This document shows positions 1-13,400 of a stretch of DNA of 64,000 nt, piece after piece. The stretch lies in NCBI GenBank assembly GCA_035578905.1, contig JAQJVL010000750.1, positions 248,001 to 312,000 of the forward strand, given 5' to 3'. The notes below the pieces were generated by a model that saw nothing but the letters and a program-made list of their open reading frames with translations, ran no database searches and had not been told where the DNA came from. The position numbers and the translations under genes are program-made. This stretch comes from Stictocephala bisonia. Its lineage: Eukaryota > Arthropoda > Insecta > Hemiptera > Membracidae. How positions within the stretch are numbered: the stretch's first letter is position 1; each line of letters opens with the position of its first letter.

Positions 1-1356
1 AATATTGAAGTTTTAAAAAATCTACAAAGAAAAAATGTTTTCTATTTAAAATCAGATAAAAGCAACTTGATTGTAATCTTGGACAAAGAAGAATATTATA
101 GTAGAGTTGAAACTATGCTAAATAAGGGTCCCTATACACATTCTCTAAAAAATCCAATATCAAAATTTACTAATTCAACTTCAGAATGTTTAAAACAATG
201 TAATATATTGATAAGTAATGAGCTTTACAAAAAAATTGTTGTACCAAATCCCATACTTCCAAAATTATATTGTTTACCAAAAGTCCACAAACCTGGAAAA
301 GAAATGAGACGTATTGTTGCCTCCATTAACTCTCCAACATATTTACTATCTAAATGGTTACAGAACAGGCTAACAGAACTACCGCAATTTCCTTCATTCT
401 CAGTAAAAAATAGATGTGAATTTTTCAATTTAATAAAAAATACCAAAATTGAAGATGACGAATACTTAATATCATTTGATGTCACTTCACTATACCCCAA
501 TGTACCTATGAAAACAACCATCCTCCTTGTTTTCAAGATTGGCTTCAAGCTTGTCATTTGACAAGTAAAGAACTTGAAGAATACATGCTACTTATTAATC
601 TATGCATGAAACAAAACACTTTTCAGTTTAAAAACTTATTTTACTCCCAAATAGATGGAACAGCAATGGGAAATCCTCTTTCTTGCTTCATAGCTAACAT
701 ATTCATGGGCCACTTTGAAAATTTAGTAATAGAATCACTGCCATACTTCCCTAGAGTTTGGATTCGTTATGTTGACGACATTTTTGCAGTGTTTAACAAA
801 AATGAAAACCTTCAAAATTTTATAAATCTGTTAAATTCATTTTACTTCAGCATAAAATGTACGCATGAAATAGAATATAATCATTCACTTCCATTTTTAG
901 ACTCATTAGTCATTAGAAACACAACTTCTAAAGAACTTGAATTTGATATATACCCTAAACCCACGCATACTGATCGATACATAACAAATGACTCCAATCA
1001 TCCACCAGCACTATAAAACTAAAAATAATTTGAAAAATAAATTAAAAAATCCAAAAGATACTGAGAATGACGAAAATAAATCAGGAATTTATGAAATAAA
1101 CTGCAATGACCAACATAATAATAAACATTTTTCACACATAAAATTTGATAGAGAAGAAAAATCTGCAATTGCCAATCACTGCATTAACACTGGCCATAGT
1201 ATTACAAAAAACAATTTAAAATTATTAAAACATACAACAACACCAAGATATTTAAATGCATGGGAATCATGGTACATTAACAAAGCAAATTCTGAAAATT
1301 TATTAAACCAAGAAGATGGACCGATTCAAAATTCTATTTTACTTTCAAAACTGTAA
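1..1356 (+). pseudogene. PLE reverse transcriptase with remnant GIY-YIG nuclease
   Basis: Frame 1 is open from base 1 to 561, with no true start visible. It carries PLE RT signatures: SDKSNLIVILD near the left end, LYCLPKVHKPG, SPTYLLSKWL and SFDVTSLYPNVP. The reading then moves by a frameshift at about 530-555 into 558-1016, which has DGTAMGNPLSCFIANIF and the catalytic box RYVDDIFAVF, then FLDSLVIRN and YPKPTHTDR. After SNHP at about 1003 a large internal deletion joins the RT to a short C-terminal part (988-1356) with SGIYEINC. This is the GIY half of a GIY-YIG motif; the YIG half is not recognisable (NKHFSH), though a late NAWESWYINK segment survives. Normal PLEs have roughly 200 residues more between these parts. 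The copy is dead: one frameshift, one deletion, a lost nuclease core. It belongs to a different PLE clade from the one at 59-61 kb, which reads FKPLIKTHK instead of LYCLPKVHK. Confidence 0.85.
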
Positions 1357-1514
1357 ACAATTAATTTAAATCCAATTTATAATACTTTCAAATTCATAAT
1401 AAAACTACCATTTAGAATAATAATAATATATTTAGCCACGAAAGTTAAAAATTTTAAAACATGTCTATATAAGCTTATAATACATCTATTTACTTTTTGT
1501 ATATTTATTTGTGA

Positions 1515-1556
1515 TGTGTCTGACGATGATAGCCTTGCCATCGAAAGGCCTCACAA
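1515..1556 (+). ncRNA. hammerhead-ribozyme-like motif in PLE 3' end
   Basis: CTGACGA (1520-1526) matches the hammerhead core CUGANGA. It is followed by a stem-loop (GATAGC, loop CTT, GCCATC with one A-C mismatch), then GAAA (1543-1546), then self-complementary GGCC and TC followed by ACA. Upstream TGT can pair with that ACA as a short helix I. Hammerhead ribozymes are established in PLE terminal repeats. An unpaired T next to helix II departs from the textbook fold, so activity is an inference. Confidence 0.5.
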
Positions 1557-1676
1557 TTAAAGTTTTTATTGGTTTAAATTGTGTAATTTTTGAAAATTAT
1601 ATAGTAGAATAATAGTTTATAAAAACTTAATTGAGGGATTTAATTATAAATAAGAGTTATGCGGAGTGTGGCCAGT

Positions 1677-2545
<869 letters not shown>

Positions 2546-2637
2546 GAGAGGGGGGGGGAGGGATGGGGAGGGGGAGTGAGAAGGATTGAGGGAGAGGGGA
2601 GGGATAGGGATGGTGGGAGGGAGAGGGAGGAGCACGT

Positions 2638-2680
2638 TGTGTGCGCGTGCGTGCGCGTACGTGTGTGTGTGTGTGTGTGT
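2638..2680. repeat. GT/GC-rich dinucleotide repeat
   Basis: A short alternating purine-pyrimidine tract: GTGCGCGTGCGTGCGCGTAC followed by GT repeats. Confidence 0.9.
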
Positions 2681-3758
2681 TAGTGAGGCAGGCTATTTGC
2701 TACTCCTAGCGTCAGTTTCGGTGAAATCTAGAACTAAATTCCTTGGAGCGTTCAGCAGGACGCCCGGATGAGCAAGCAGACAGATTGTCTTGTAATTGAA
2801 GTGACCCATAAAATAGTACACAACCCAAGTTACGTGTATGGGATAACCTGATTGTTGCGGGCCAGCTTGTTGCCGAACTATGTTCAACACGATTCTTTAG
2901 TATTTACAGGAACCAAGCTAATTGTGTTTATTTTCTACAAATTAGTTCAGTACTGATGACTGTAAACCGGGGCCTACGTACGTAGACTATCTACAGTTCA
3001 CGTAGGCCCTGTGTAAACACACTTGTAGTTTTCTTTGCGCCCCGAGTCCGTCATTGTTATTGACAATGAATAGCTTATCCACTTCGCTCCTCCCTGGAAT
3101 GGGAATGTAAGAGGATCAACTCAGCTGTTTTGTATATATAACATTGTTTTTACAAGTTATATATTCATTATATTTCCGGAGGTTTAATGTCCAACATATT
3201 TTATTTTACAAAATCTAATGAAATTCATAATCATGAAAGGAACCTAATATCTCTCATATGTTGGTATATTACGATTAATCTTCTGAAGGAGATTCAGTTT
3301 TTAATTTGAAACCGCACTCTATCACAAAACATATTTGAACTGAATCTTAGAATACATTTAGTTCGAAGCCCCTTCAGTGTGTGAAGCCGCAATTAAATTT
3401 CGTCATAACTTTTCCTTTTTTGGCCTCCGATACGTCAAGCTATGATTGAATTTAAAACCAAAGCCGAAAACCAAATGTGAGGCGCACGTGTAAACGCCTT
3501 CTTTCCTTTAGAAGTGTTACTCTAATATTGTCGGAGGTAGGCCAAAATAACTGAACAACGAAACAAACGTTGGTTGTACATGAAACAGTGACGAATGATT
3601 AGCATTCATGTGCAGTGTGTGAGGTGGGTGGGTGGCTCGTATCGTGTGCAAGACGTGATGTTTCGGCAACTAGAATCTTTGCTTCTCGGAGGCTTAGGAG
3701 CTTTTATGTTGTTAACTTTGGTTTGTTTACAAATAAACTACATAAAATATTAATAAAA

Positions 3759-3761
<3 letters not shown>

Positions 3762-3799
<38 letters not shown>
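3762..3799. repeat. (TA)n microsatellite
   Basis: About 19 uninterrupted TA units. Confidence 0.97.
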
Positions 3800-3805
<6 letters not shown>

Positions 3806-4219
3806 TGCCCCATTCATTAATACTAATCTGATTGGGAATATAGTAAAAAAGTTCATTAAAATAAGTTGCTAATTTCAATATCAACTTATATAGTTTTAAA
3901 CGTATTAATTAAGTCATATTACGCTATTCATGTAAACAAATTGTGCAGTTAATACAAATTATAAAACATAAATTGCATAAACTAAAAGTAATATAGTTAA
4001 TTAATTAGTGTTGTGTTTAAATGTTCAAGATTGCATGCAGTATAATATGTAATAAAATGCGGCAGCAACATAAATACTTTGTATGTCATTCATTATAATA
4101 GGTTTAGATTTTAGATAAAATTAAAAAACTGAAAGGTGTAGCCTAATTTATACAAAAGAATAAATACAACCGTAACAAATATAATACGAGTAGCCTATAC
4201 AATATTTTCTTGGAGAAAA

Positions 4220-4385
4220 TGGTCTAGGAACTAAAACATATAACGTAGAAAACATTCTAGGAACTACAATACGGTATATAAGGTATAAAATATTCTAGGA
4301 ACATATAACGTAGAAAACATTCTAGGAACTACAATACAGTGTATAACGTATAAAATATTCTAGAAACTTAAACATATAACGTGAT
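4220..4385. repeat. short tandem repeat, unit about 65-71 bp
   Basis: The words ACATATAACGT, CATTCTAGGAACTACAATAC and TAAAATATTCTAG recur in order, with starts at about 4236, 4301 and 4372, giving a little over two copies. There is no coding content. Confidence 0.8.
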
Positions 4386-5096
4386 AAACACATATTAACG
4401 TTCTGTAAAATGCCATGAAGAGAACTAATGTAGTAGGCCTACTTAATATAGGAACACAGTGCAACAAATAGGTTGGACTATGATTGCTGCAAATTATTGC
4501 ATTATCTATTAAACTGCCCAGCTAGCCTAACTTCACAGACATAGTCAAGAGAAATCATTCTCCAGATTTTCGCCCTGTGACGTCACGTCTTGTCCTCGCC
4601 AACATGTTTTGTTTCACTCTTTTGCAAACCGACTGCTCAATCTATTTCTACTCCACTTATTTCCCGGCACATTTAATCAAAACAACGTGGTTCAAAGATT
4701 TGAGTTTTAAGGAATTATCTTATATTTTGAACATATTCGAAGCGTAACTTAGCTTATATTTACACTAAAGAGGTACACGAGAAAAACGTGTCTTTGTTGA
4801 ACAAGTTATGCACTCTTGTGGTGACCTACTTGTTGGATGCTGCTTACTTATGTGTTGTGACAATGTGTATTCTGTTACAGGTGAGAACCTCGCCCGTTTT
4901 ACCAACAAGGTTTGGTGAGTGTACTACCAATGTAAATACTACTAGTAGAATGTAAAGTGCGAGGAGGAGAGTGGATGACGTAATACGTGGCTGAAAGGTT
5001 AATGGGTGTACATAAGACATAAGTGAAATTGTGAAAAAGGATCTGTCTATTTGTCATTACCGTACCAAATTGCCAATGCTGACCGTTTGGATATCA

Positions 5097-5148
5097 CCCA
5101 ATTTTATAATGTGGTAATAATACGATGTACCATATTATAAAATTGGGT
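5097..5148. repeat. 21 bp inverted repeat (hairpin)
   Basis: Arms 5097-5117 and 5128-5148 are reverse complements with one mismatch and a 10-base loop; the outer 15 bp are perfect. It could be a tiny MITE remnant or a hairpin RNA source. No flanking duplication was recognised. Confidence 0.75.
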
Positions 5149-7027
5149 ATATGGATTTTCTTGTTCAGCTAAAAAAAATAAAAGATGCAAGGGACAATCC
5201 GTTTATAGATTAAACAGATTGATGAATAAAATTACAGTACAAAGTACTAGTTTCAAAATGTTGTTTTTCCGTTACAGAGCAACAATTCAATATTTTCCAC
5301 TTTATAGAATAGAAAAAGAATAGAAAAAGCTAAACTCCCTGAAAAGAGCAAAATGAGCAGTCATTGTAATCCAACATTTGAGTTTCATCACCGAAATCAC
5401 ATTACCGATCTTTTACGATTACATACTTGTATTTCCAGGTGCGAAAGTGACTAAAAATAGTTTAATCCTTACAAAGAAGAAGGATAGCTACCAGTTCTAA
5501 AACTTATCAGCATAATCTAATTGTAACCCTGATTTTGTGATTTATACTAACTATCAATCATGATTGTTTTTGTTTACCCATTATTTTAGTTTTTATATTG
5601 TATGAATATTTATTCAATAGTCTCCATTCCTGACAGTGTGAGCGTTCGTGAGTTATAACCTATTGACAGTCCTGATAATGTGTATCTAATAGCAAGTCGA
5701 GACTCTTTTTGGAGTTTATTCAATTCATTCTCGAATGTATGAGTTGTACCGGTTCAGACTTGGTAAGTCGATCGTGTACATTTTAGCCAATTGCCACTAC
5801 TAACTGTGTGATGCAACTGGAGTTTCCAAAACCTCCAGACTGTAAGTGTTTTTCTATTTCCCCCCTCTCTCATTGAGAGTTCTGACTATACTTTCCTACC
5901 AGTAATTTAGGCAAATATTGCATGGATCGTACAATACAGTGGAAACTTGCAACATGCGTGTAACCAGAACAAATTCAAAACCAAATTTAATTGTTTAACT
6001 ACACAACACGTTGTACTAAACACTGGTGTTCTCGTGGTCTGGAATATCTCGCCCATTCTTCCCACCGCAGTAAAACAGTCTTTAATGTCTTCTCTACACG
6101 TGCATTTTTAAAGCCCAATTTAGAGTGGTGCATTATTGATGCATTCTACTTCTGTCGTGCCCTGGCCACTCACTCAAACAGCTCGGTCTTATTGATTCCG
6201 CCTCAGCTGTCACAGGCCTAGCATGTTTTAACACGTACTTCACAAACCAGGTGGGCATTTCACTATCGAGGCGTTGTCTTTAGGCTGATAGTCAATGTTA
6301 GAGTAGCTATCAGGACCTAATTTTCATGATAGGCCTTTAATTAGTAACAAATGTTAATATTTGCAGCAATGAACATTTTTCGCTATTCAGGTTGATGAAA
6401 ATATTATTGCTTCAATTATTGGTATTCATTCGGTACCAAAATAAATTTGCCTTGGTCAAAGTGTGTGGGTGTGCACAGACGGAAAATGTACGGAAAACTA
6501 TCAGGACTAGTGACAAGAACTAGACAGGTTGCTCCGCAATGTCACGCCTGTCCGTATAAAACTTTGCTAGCTCAGGGAGAATGGGGGGTTCTTATAAGAG
6601 ACAGGCGTTCTTATAAGGGAAAAGATTTGTGTAGTATCACTGAAATAAATGTTTCCAAGTTCATCAATAGTATCCAGGGATTAGGGCGCTACCTTGTTGA
6701 CCTAAGAATGGCAGGACTCCAACAAGGAAACTTTCCTGCAGGTGTAAGATGTACTTATGACTTTGTAAAAGTTCCGTCCTAGCACTATACCATGAACTGT
6801 GTAAATAAATATTTCTCCCTGTGGTTAGCCAGTGCTGAAACCACTGAGCTATTTTATGCGCTTCTTTAGAAGCCAGAGACACGAGATCCAGCCGATTTGG
6901 GGCTTTGACTGTAAGGCCCCTTTAATGCAGTGCGTCGAGTGACGCGCGTAATATAGAAACATTACGTTATGTGGGTACTTTTATTCAACGCGCCTACCTA
7001 CTTTACTTTATCGGGTGCGCGCTTCTA

Positions 7028-7430
7028 TAGTAGACCAACACCTACTTTGAGGCGGAAAACGCAGTCGACCGCGCTAATAGCCCACCTTTCGAAGCCATTG
7101 TCAACCGTAAGCTGGGTCGGGAGGCCGGCGGGCAGCCAATTAGTCACATGTATTGCTCCGAGTACCGATACGATTTTTTCCAGATTCAATTTTACGGAAA
7201 TATAAGTCATGTTACGTTATTCATCGCGGCCTGCTGTTAATCGTGATATAAAATTTGACGCAAATCGGTGAAAATTGAGTGGTTAAAATGCACTTGCTTA
7301 ATGTGTTTGAAATAGCAATAAGGATTTAATTTAATAATACTACATAAATAAAACTAGAGTCATGTATTTACAAAAGAAAAAAAACATTACACAGTCATGA
7401 ACAAACGAACCAAGAACATTGAAAATTAAA
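7028..7430 (+). repeat. left TIR
   Basis: Matches the reverse complement of about 10085-10481 with few mismatches and small indels. The ORFs read through the TIRs (7025-7210 minus, 10299-10631 plus) are the same translation appearing twice and are not genes. Confidence 0.92.
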
Positions 7431-7830
7431 AAAGAGTGCTTAAATGGAACTATAATTCTTCTTATAATTCTTAAGTATTGTAGTAATATTAAACGAAACC
7501 TGTTCGATTTACTACGAGGATGCGACGAGAATTAAAAATTATGGTTTTGGATGGAAAGTTTACCTTTGATTACTAAATTAACTCAAATCTTTCATGCTTA
7601 GTATGATCGATGCACCACGGTCATTACTGGTTCCGCATCATTAGCAAAGGGATGGACGTGATTCATACTTCCCTTCGGTTCTGGCCGTCCCAACATCCGG
7701 CCTTAATTATGTATTCTGGGAATACATAAGTTCCACTAATGTTACTAATATTCTACTGAGGTACTGTTTAGTCGCTGTGGTCAGTTTATGTTTGCGGGTT
7801 ATTCGGTGAAGAATCAAATTTGTGAGTGCA

Positions 7831-9297
7831 ATGGCAGAAGTTAGGGCTTCGTCTCCGGAGAAGTATATCACCTCTAAGAGTAAACAGGCATACACCAGTG
7901 CGGAAAGACGTCTTATTTTACAAGTTTACGGTGTCTTACGAACAAAAAATCCGGGAATGTCGAAGAGAAATGTGGCGGAAAGAGTAGGCGTGTTGACAGG
8001 ATCGAGCAGAGCGACTGTGGAGCGGCTAAGAAAAGAAGCGAACGACGGCCCTGTTGTGACACCCGGAAAGGAACGTCCTCGTCAAGTAGGCAAACGAACA
8101 AGGATGGCGATTTTCGACGATTTCCAAAAGAATAGTATCAAAAGAAAAGTTCATTCGCTACTAAGGCAAAACATACCACCTACAGTAAAAAAAGTCAATG
8201 CAATGATCAATGATGACCCCGAGCTTCCAAATATGTGCCAAGAAACCACGAGAAAACTGATGATCGATCTAGGTTTTAAGTACGAAAAAAGAAATCGCTG
8301 GGCCATACTGATTGAACGGCAAGATATAATACTTTGGCGGAGAAGATATCTAATGAAAATTAAGAAATTTAGAGAAGAGGGAAAGAAGGTTTTTTATTTG
8401 GATGAAACGTGGTGCAACGCTGGACACAGTGAAGAAAGCATGGACGCCCAGTTACATAAAGTCGGCAAAGCAAGCGTTCATTAATGGAGAAACAACTGGC
8501 CTGCACAATCTTCCTGGGAGAGGTGGACGCCATATTGTTGTGCACATAGGCAGTGAGACGGGGTTTTTGAATGACCCAAACGATCCATCAGAAACAAACG
8601 ACGATCGATGGATTTTTAGGGCAAAAAAGACAGCGAAGATGAGCAATGCGACGCATCACGACGAAATGAATGCGGCTGCCTTTGAAGAGTGGTTTTCCGG
8701 AATCATGCACTTACTTCCACCAGATAGCGTAATTGTAATGGATAACGCGTCTTATCATAGTGAGACATTAAAAAACTTCCGAACATGAGCTGGAACAAAC
8801 TCAAGATTAAACAGTGGCTGACAGAGAACGGCGTGGAATACAATCAAAAAGATGTCAAGGCAGAACTACTCGACCGTATCCCAGCGCATTTTAAAATGGA
8901 AGCCAAGACGTATAAAGTCGACAAAATCGCCGAAGAACATGGTCACACGGTACTCCGTCTCCCACCTTATCACTGTGACCTAAACCCGATAGAGTTGGTA
9001 TGGGCCCAAGTCAAAAATGCTGTTGCCATGACCAATACTGACTACAAAATGTCTTCAGTTGAAGAGGATCTACATAAGGCGATAAACAACGTCACTGCCG
9101 AGAACTGGAAAAAGTGTGTCGAACATGTGAAGAAAATTGAGGCATATATGTGGGATCTTGATGGAATAAGCGACGAAGTGCAGGACAGGATTGTTGTGAT
9201 GGACGCTGGAAACAGTGATGACACCGAGGAAGAATCCTGGAGCAGTGACGAAGTCAGTGATGGCGAGTCGAATGACGAGTTGGCTTTTCTTCTATGA
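7831..9297 (+). pseudogene. DD83E-type transposase, two frameshifts
   Basis: The likely start is the ATG at 7831. An N-terminal helix-turn-helix region (about residues 20-70, AYTSAERRLILQVYG to SRATVERLRKEA) is followed by a DDE domain. D1 is in VFYLDETW (about 8395-8410), D2 in VIVMDNASYH (about 8730-8757) and E in CDLNPIELVWAQVK (about 8972-9015). Counting after bridging the second frameshift gives about 83 residues between D2 and E, against 34-41 in classical Tc1 and mariner. That resembles the reported DD82E (Sailor) group. Between D1 and D2 are HIGSETGFL and HHDEMNAAAFEEWF, blocks shared with the element at 53-55 kb. The C-terminus is acidic (about 9195-9294). Two frameshifts break it: a 2-base loss just after NAGHS (about 8428) and a 1-base loss in the A-run near 8770. 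All three catalytic residues remain, so it died recently. Confidence 0.9.
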
Positions 9298-10084
9298 AGT
9301 AAGCTGTTATTCTTTAATTTCATAAATAAATATTAAGGATTTACCGTTACAAAGAAAAATAAGTATCAACAATAGATTTGACTTTGAAATACAAACTTTT
9401 TGTTTCTAAATACATGCATTTAGTTATTATTCAGCTGTTAAAGTAATTAACTTTAATCGTTAACACCAATTTTTTTTATTTTTAACATTGAATTTTGTAA
9501 CTAGTTTATATCTTTATTAGGGCTATACAAATAAAGCTCTGACGTAATAAGGGTACGTTTAGGATAGTTTAGGATTGCCCGAGCGTGTAAACAAAATTTA
9601 AATCGCCTAAAATGACTCAATATTTTACTTCTAATATGGCAGTTAAATGGTTTACTTTATTCGGCTGCTTATTATTATCTGTCAGTGTACATAATTTGCT
9701 TTGCTTTGTTTAAATGTTTAAAAATGTTATCCATTCATTTTATTTTTGTTATTTTGTTATTAATTATGTTTATTGGACCTTTTTGGTAATGTAAATAGAT
9801 GTCAAATACTTCTATAAATGTCTAATTATTGTCTTCCTTTGTTCTAAAATTGTTAGATATTTTTAATGTTTGTGAATTTTAAAATGACACATTACGTTTT
9901 CCTTGTATTTCGTTCTTAAGACCAAGATAAATACATCAACTCTGTTGTGTATTTTGATCTTAGCTAGTTTGTTAATGGCTGTGCAATGTTTTTTTTTTAT
10001 TTTGTAAATACAGTTTAAATAGGTTTAATTTAACATTATTACAATACTGATCAGTTATTAATTCCATTAAGCGATATTTTTTAA

Positions 10085-10481
10085 TTGTAAATTTTCTTGG
10101 TTCGTTTATTTATGACTGTGTAATGTTTTTTTCTTTTGTAAATACATGATTCTAGTTTTATTTATGTAGTATTATTAAATTAAATCCTTATTACTGTTTC
10201 AAACACATTAAGTAAGTGCATTTTAACCACTCAATTTTCACCGATTTGCGTCAAATTTTATATCACGATTAACAACAGGCCGCGATGAATAACGTAACAT
10301 GACTTATATTTCCATAAAATTGAATCTGGAAAAAATCGTATCGGTACTCGGAGCAATACGTGTGACTAATTGGCTGCCCGCCGGCCTCCCGACTCAGCTT
10401 ACGGGTGACAATGGCTTCGAAAGGTGGGCTATTAGCGCGGTCGACTGCGTTTTCCGCCTCAAAGAAGGTGTTGGTCTACTA
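10085..10481 (-). repeat. right TIR
   Basis: Inverted counterpart of the left TIR, ending GGTCTACTA directly before the TA target duplicate. Confidence 0.92.
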
Positions 10482-10483
10482 TA

Positions 10484-13400
10484 TATCGCTAACTCCGTGG
10501 TAGGCCTTCGGTCCGGCCCTCGATCGCTTTCCCCACCACTTTGTTGGCAAAAGGAGCTTCCGCTGCTCTATCTTGCGCCTGTTTTTGATAAGTTTCTGTC
10601 CTTACGTCAAAAGATTGATGTTTATTTTTAAAAATGATATAACTTTACTATAATTCTATAGACATAATGTTTTCTTTCAATTAGCTATATAATTTTTTAT
10701 TTATTTGATGTATACACTTGAAAATGACTATAAAGTCGAAACATGTTGTGATATTATTTAAATTTAAAAAATGTTTTAGAAGAGTACTCAGTTTACATTT
10801 TAATAAAGTGATACATTTAAGTAGTTTGATTTATTAATATCATTATTTCATTTAAATGTACACACATTTTGCAAATCATTATATTTGATATAATGAATAG
10901 AATACTGTATTTATCAATATTAATTAAGTTATTAAAACAGTAGATTCATAACAGCTTCAATATTATGTATGGATAAACAGTTATGAAGTAAATAAATTAA
11001 GTATTTTAATTTCTTTGAAAAATCACAAGACACATTTGAAAACAACTCGTATATAACAATGAATTATTACAAACTGTCAAAAAAAGTACCTCACGATATT
11101 TTATTTATTATGTAGGCCTACTTAATTGGTTTTATGTTTTTTTAAACAACACAAACGTGTTTAATTTTTGTCTAAGCCCAACAAAACTAATGTTTCACCC
11201 CCTTGCAAGATTATCAAATAACATAATTCTAGGCATAATGTGAAATAACATAGGTAATATGAAACGATAGTCATACGGGCCAATATTTCAATGCTTCACA
11301 GGTTTGTATCAGGTCAAGTTATTAAGATTTTAATTGAAAATGTTATAAATAAATAATATGTTCGTACGTCTATTGACGCACGCAAACATGAACACTTATA
11401 GCAATATATAAATTTTTCGAAAACTGATTAAAATGCCTGTTAAAATCCAGTTATATACATATAAACATACAACTTTGATTAAGAATTACATTTAAAAAAT
11501 ACACACAAAATAAAAGTTTACAAACTTTTTAAAAGTACTGTACTATCAATATTTTTCCCATTTTAAAGACTATAAATTACATATGAAGTGTGTAGAACAT
11601 GTTAAATTAGATTTCAGGTCTTTGTCTTAAAATGAAGTAGCCAAAACAGAAAGTAAAAATGTTTTTATCAAAATAACAGTGAATACAATTAGGTGGAAAT
11701 CCGAGTTTCCACGTAACATCACGACTGAAACCCCCTTTAGGCTACTACAGTATATTAATATTATTATTTATTTATGAAATGTCTGAGCTTTAACATGATC
11801 TATGCCTTTTAAATATTTTCATTCATTATCACTTGTATAGTATTATTTAATTACAATTCGGCACACTGTTTAATAACCATAACGTAATATCACTAGTTAT
11901 TTACTGTCTGATGAATATTTAGATTTATGTTTTAAATATCATAATGTTGTCAAATTCGATATATTATATTATTGTATTTTGTTGATGTACATCGAAATGT
12001 ATTTAGACATCTATGGATGCAATTAAAGAATTAAAATTTATTATGATTATATTTTCGTTGCACGCTCTGTGTAATTGTAAGCAAAACAAGAAACAAGCAT
12101 CTTAAAAGTGTTATTATCGGCTAAAAATTAACGTAAAAAAAATTAAAGTAACCGTTACCATCACCACTCACCAGCCGCACACTCTTTCCAACAAACGGGA
12201 GGGGGAAGGTGGACCGAATACGCGCCAATGCCACCACCGCTGCAATCAGCGATCTAGTTATTCTTTTATACATCGATGACGAAAAATTGTGAAACTTTAA
12301 AAAAAGATGAAGGAAATCTGTTCAGCCATTGTCAAGTGATGGAATGGCAACGAATTCAGGAACTCATTTTTATAAATTAAGATGTTTTACACATTGTGTC
12401 TAGTTTCTTTATCTTTTGGTAATCAATGAAAGTAAACATTTCTTTTCTTGTTCAGTCTGTCGTGATTAGTACAGTTAGCAAATGCACAGCTTACATAAAA
12501 AAAAAAAATACATTTGATCTCTAAATAAAACATTAAATTATCTATATCATTTCAATTTGAAGTTAGACTAGCACAATTTTAACTGCATTATAAATGTTTA
12601 AAATATATAATAACAAAAGCGCAATAATATGTAAAAAAATCTTATAAAATAACCTCAAATTAAGCCTGTAACGGCAAGAACCCGCCTTACATCAGCTAAT
12701 CACGGCTCCGTTTGTCCCAAAGTTGCCAACTAGAGTTCCAGCTGTGCTAGACTCCGTGATGACGTAATGGTAGAGCTAGTATCTATGACGACGAAAGATT
12801 TGTGCGTCATAGTGGGACGATTAGTTTACTCTCACTTTCACTCTCGCACCAGTGGTTTCAGTAGGTCGCAATCAACGCGGCTTAAATGTGGTGAAGATGT
12901 GCAATAAATAACGTTGTTTGGTGATGAAGTACAATTAATTAGTCCATAATTTACACTTAATAATTGTATTTGTTTTATGTCCTTGTTAATATTAGCACTT
13001 ATTAAATAGTTGGTTACATTTCCTGTTGATGTTAGCATACAGTTGGTGTGGCAAAGATTAATTGTTTTACTTGGAAATGTTGCATGATTAGTTTACATGT
13101 ACTATCTAATAAAGTAGTAAAACTACTTCCCTGCAATAAAATATAATTGCTTAAGATGTACAACGTGAAATCATCATTAGCCAACAATTATTTTTTAATT
13201 TGTAATCTACTACAGTTTTTACAATTTTGTATATTATTAAGCCTAAATTATCTATATTGTCGATGCTTTTACCATCACGTTAAAAAAATGTCATAATTCA
13301 ACAAAATTATGCTCTGAAATAATTGGCTAAATACAATATGAAATATGCTTTGATTTAAGCACGAGGTACAATGAATATGAAGCGCTTTGCCATGGAGCGT

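Larger units (their letters stand above)
1..1580 (+). mobile_element. Penelope-like element, 5' part outside the window
   Basis: The segment runs from a reverse transcriptase already open at base 1, through a decayed GIY-YIG region, to a 3' untranslated tail with a hammerhead-like fold at 1515-1556. The order RT, GIY-YIG, 3' ribozyme-like motif is that of endonuclease-bearing Penelope-like retroelements. The right boundary is approximate: the coding part stops at 1356 and the AT-rich tail fades before the purine microsatellite at 1678. No target-site duplication can be assigned because the left end is outside the window. Confidence 0.8.
2690..7027. other. no recognisable gene; AT-rich spacer with small repeats
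   Basis: I see no protein with family signatures on either strand. The ORFs at 5991-6221 and 6447-6782 have no domain. A CRE-like palindrome TGACGTCA lies near 4577, but no adjoining exon can be argued. Contents: a 10 bp inverted repeat at 2970-3009, (TA)n at 3762-3799, short tandem repeats at 4220-4385 and a long hairpin at 5097-5148. Confidence 0.6.
7028..10481 (+). mobile_element. Tc1/mariner-superfamily transposon with ~400 bp TIRs
   Basis: The 3454 bp element has near-identical long terminal inverted repeats (7028 to about 7430 and about 10085 to 10481). Both ends start TAGTAGACCAACACCT and are flanked by TA (7026-7027 and 10482-10483), the target used by the IS630-Tc1-mariner superfamily. 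Inside is one broken DDE transposase on the plus strand. The sequence between the transposase and the right TIR (9298-10084) is AT-rich and non-coding. It contains a diverged partial copy of the inner TIR edge (about 9965-10015), so the TIR has been partly duplicated. A cousin element lies at 52649-55677. Confidence 0.92.

Noticed and set aside
4560..4680. CRE-like TGACGTCA taken as a promoter
   Set aside because: A single 8 bp site without a recognisable first exon or core promoter is not enough.
5991..6782. ORFs of 76 and 111 codons
   Set aside because: No recognisable domain, no splice or promoter context, no homologue in the window.
10299..10631. 110-codon ORF in the right TIR
   Set aside because: The same peptide is read from the left TIR on the other strand; it has no domain and is TIR sequence.
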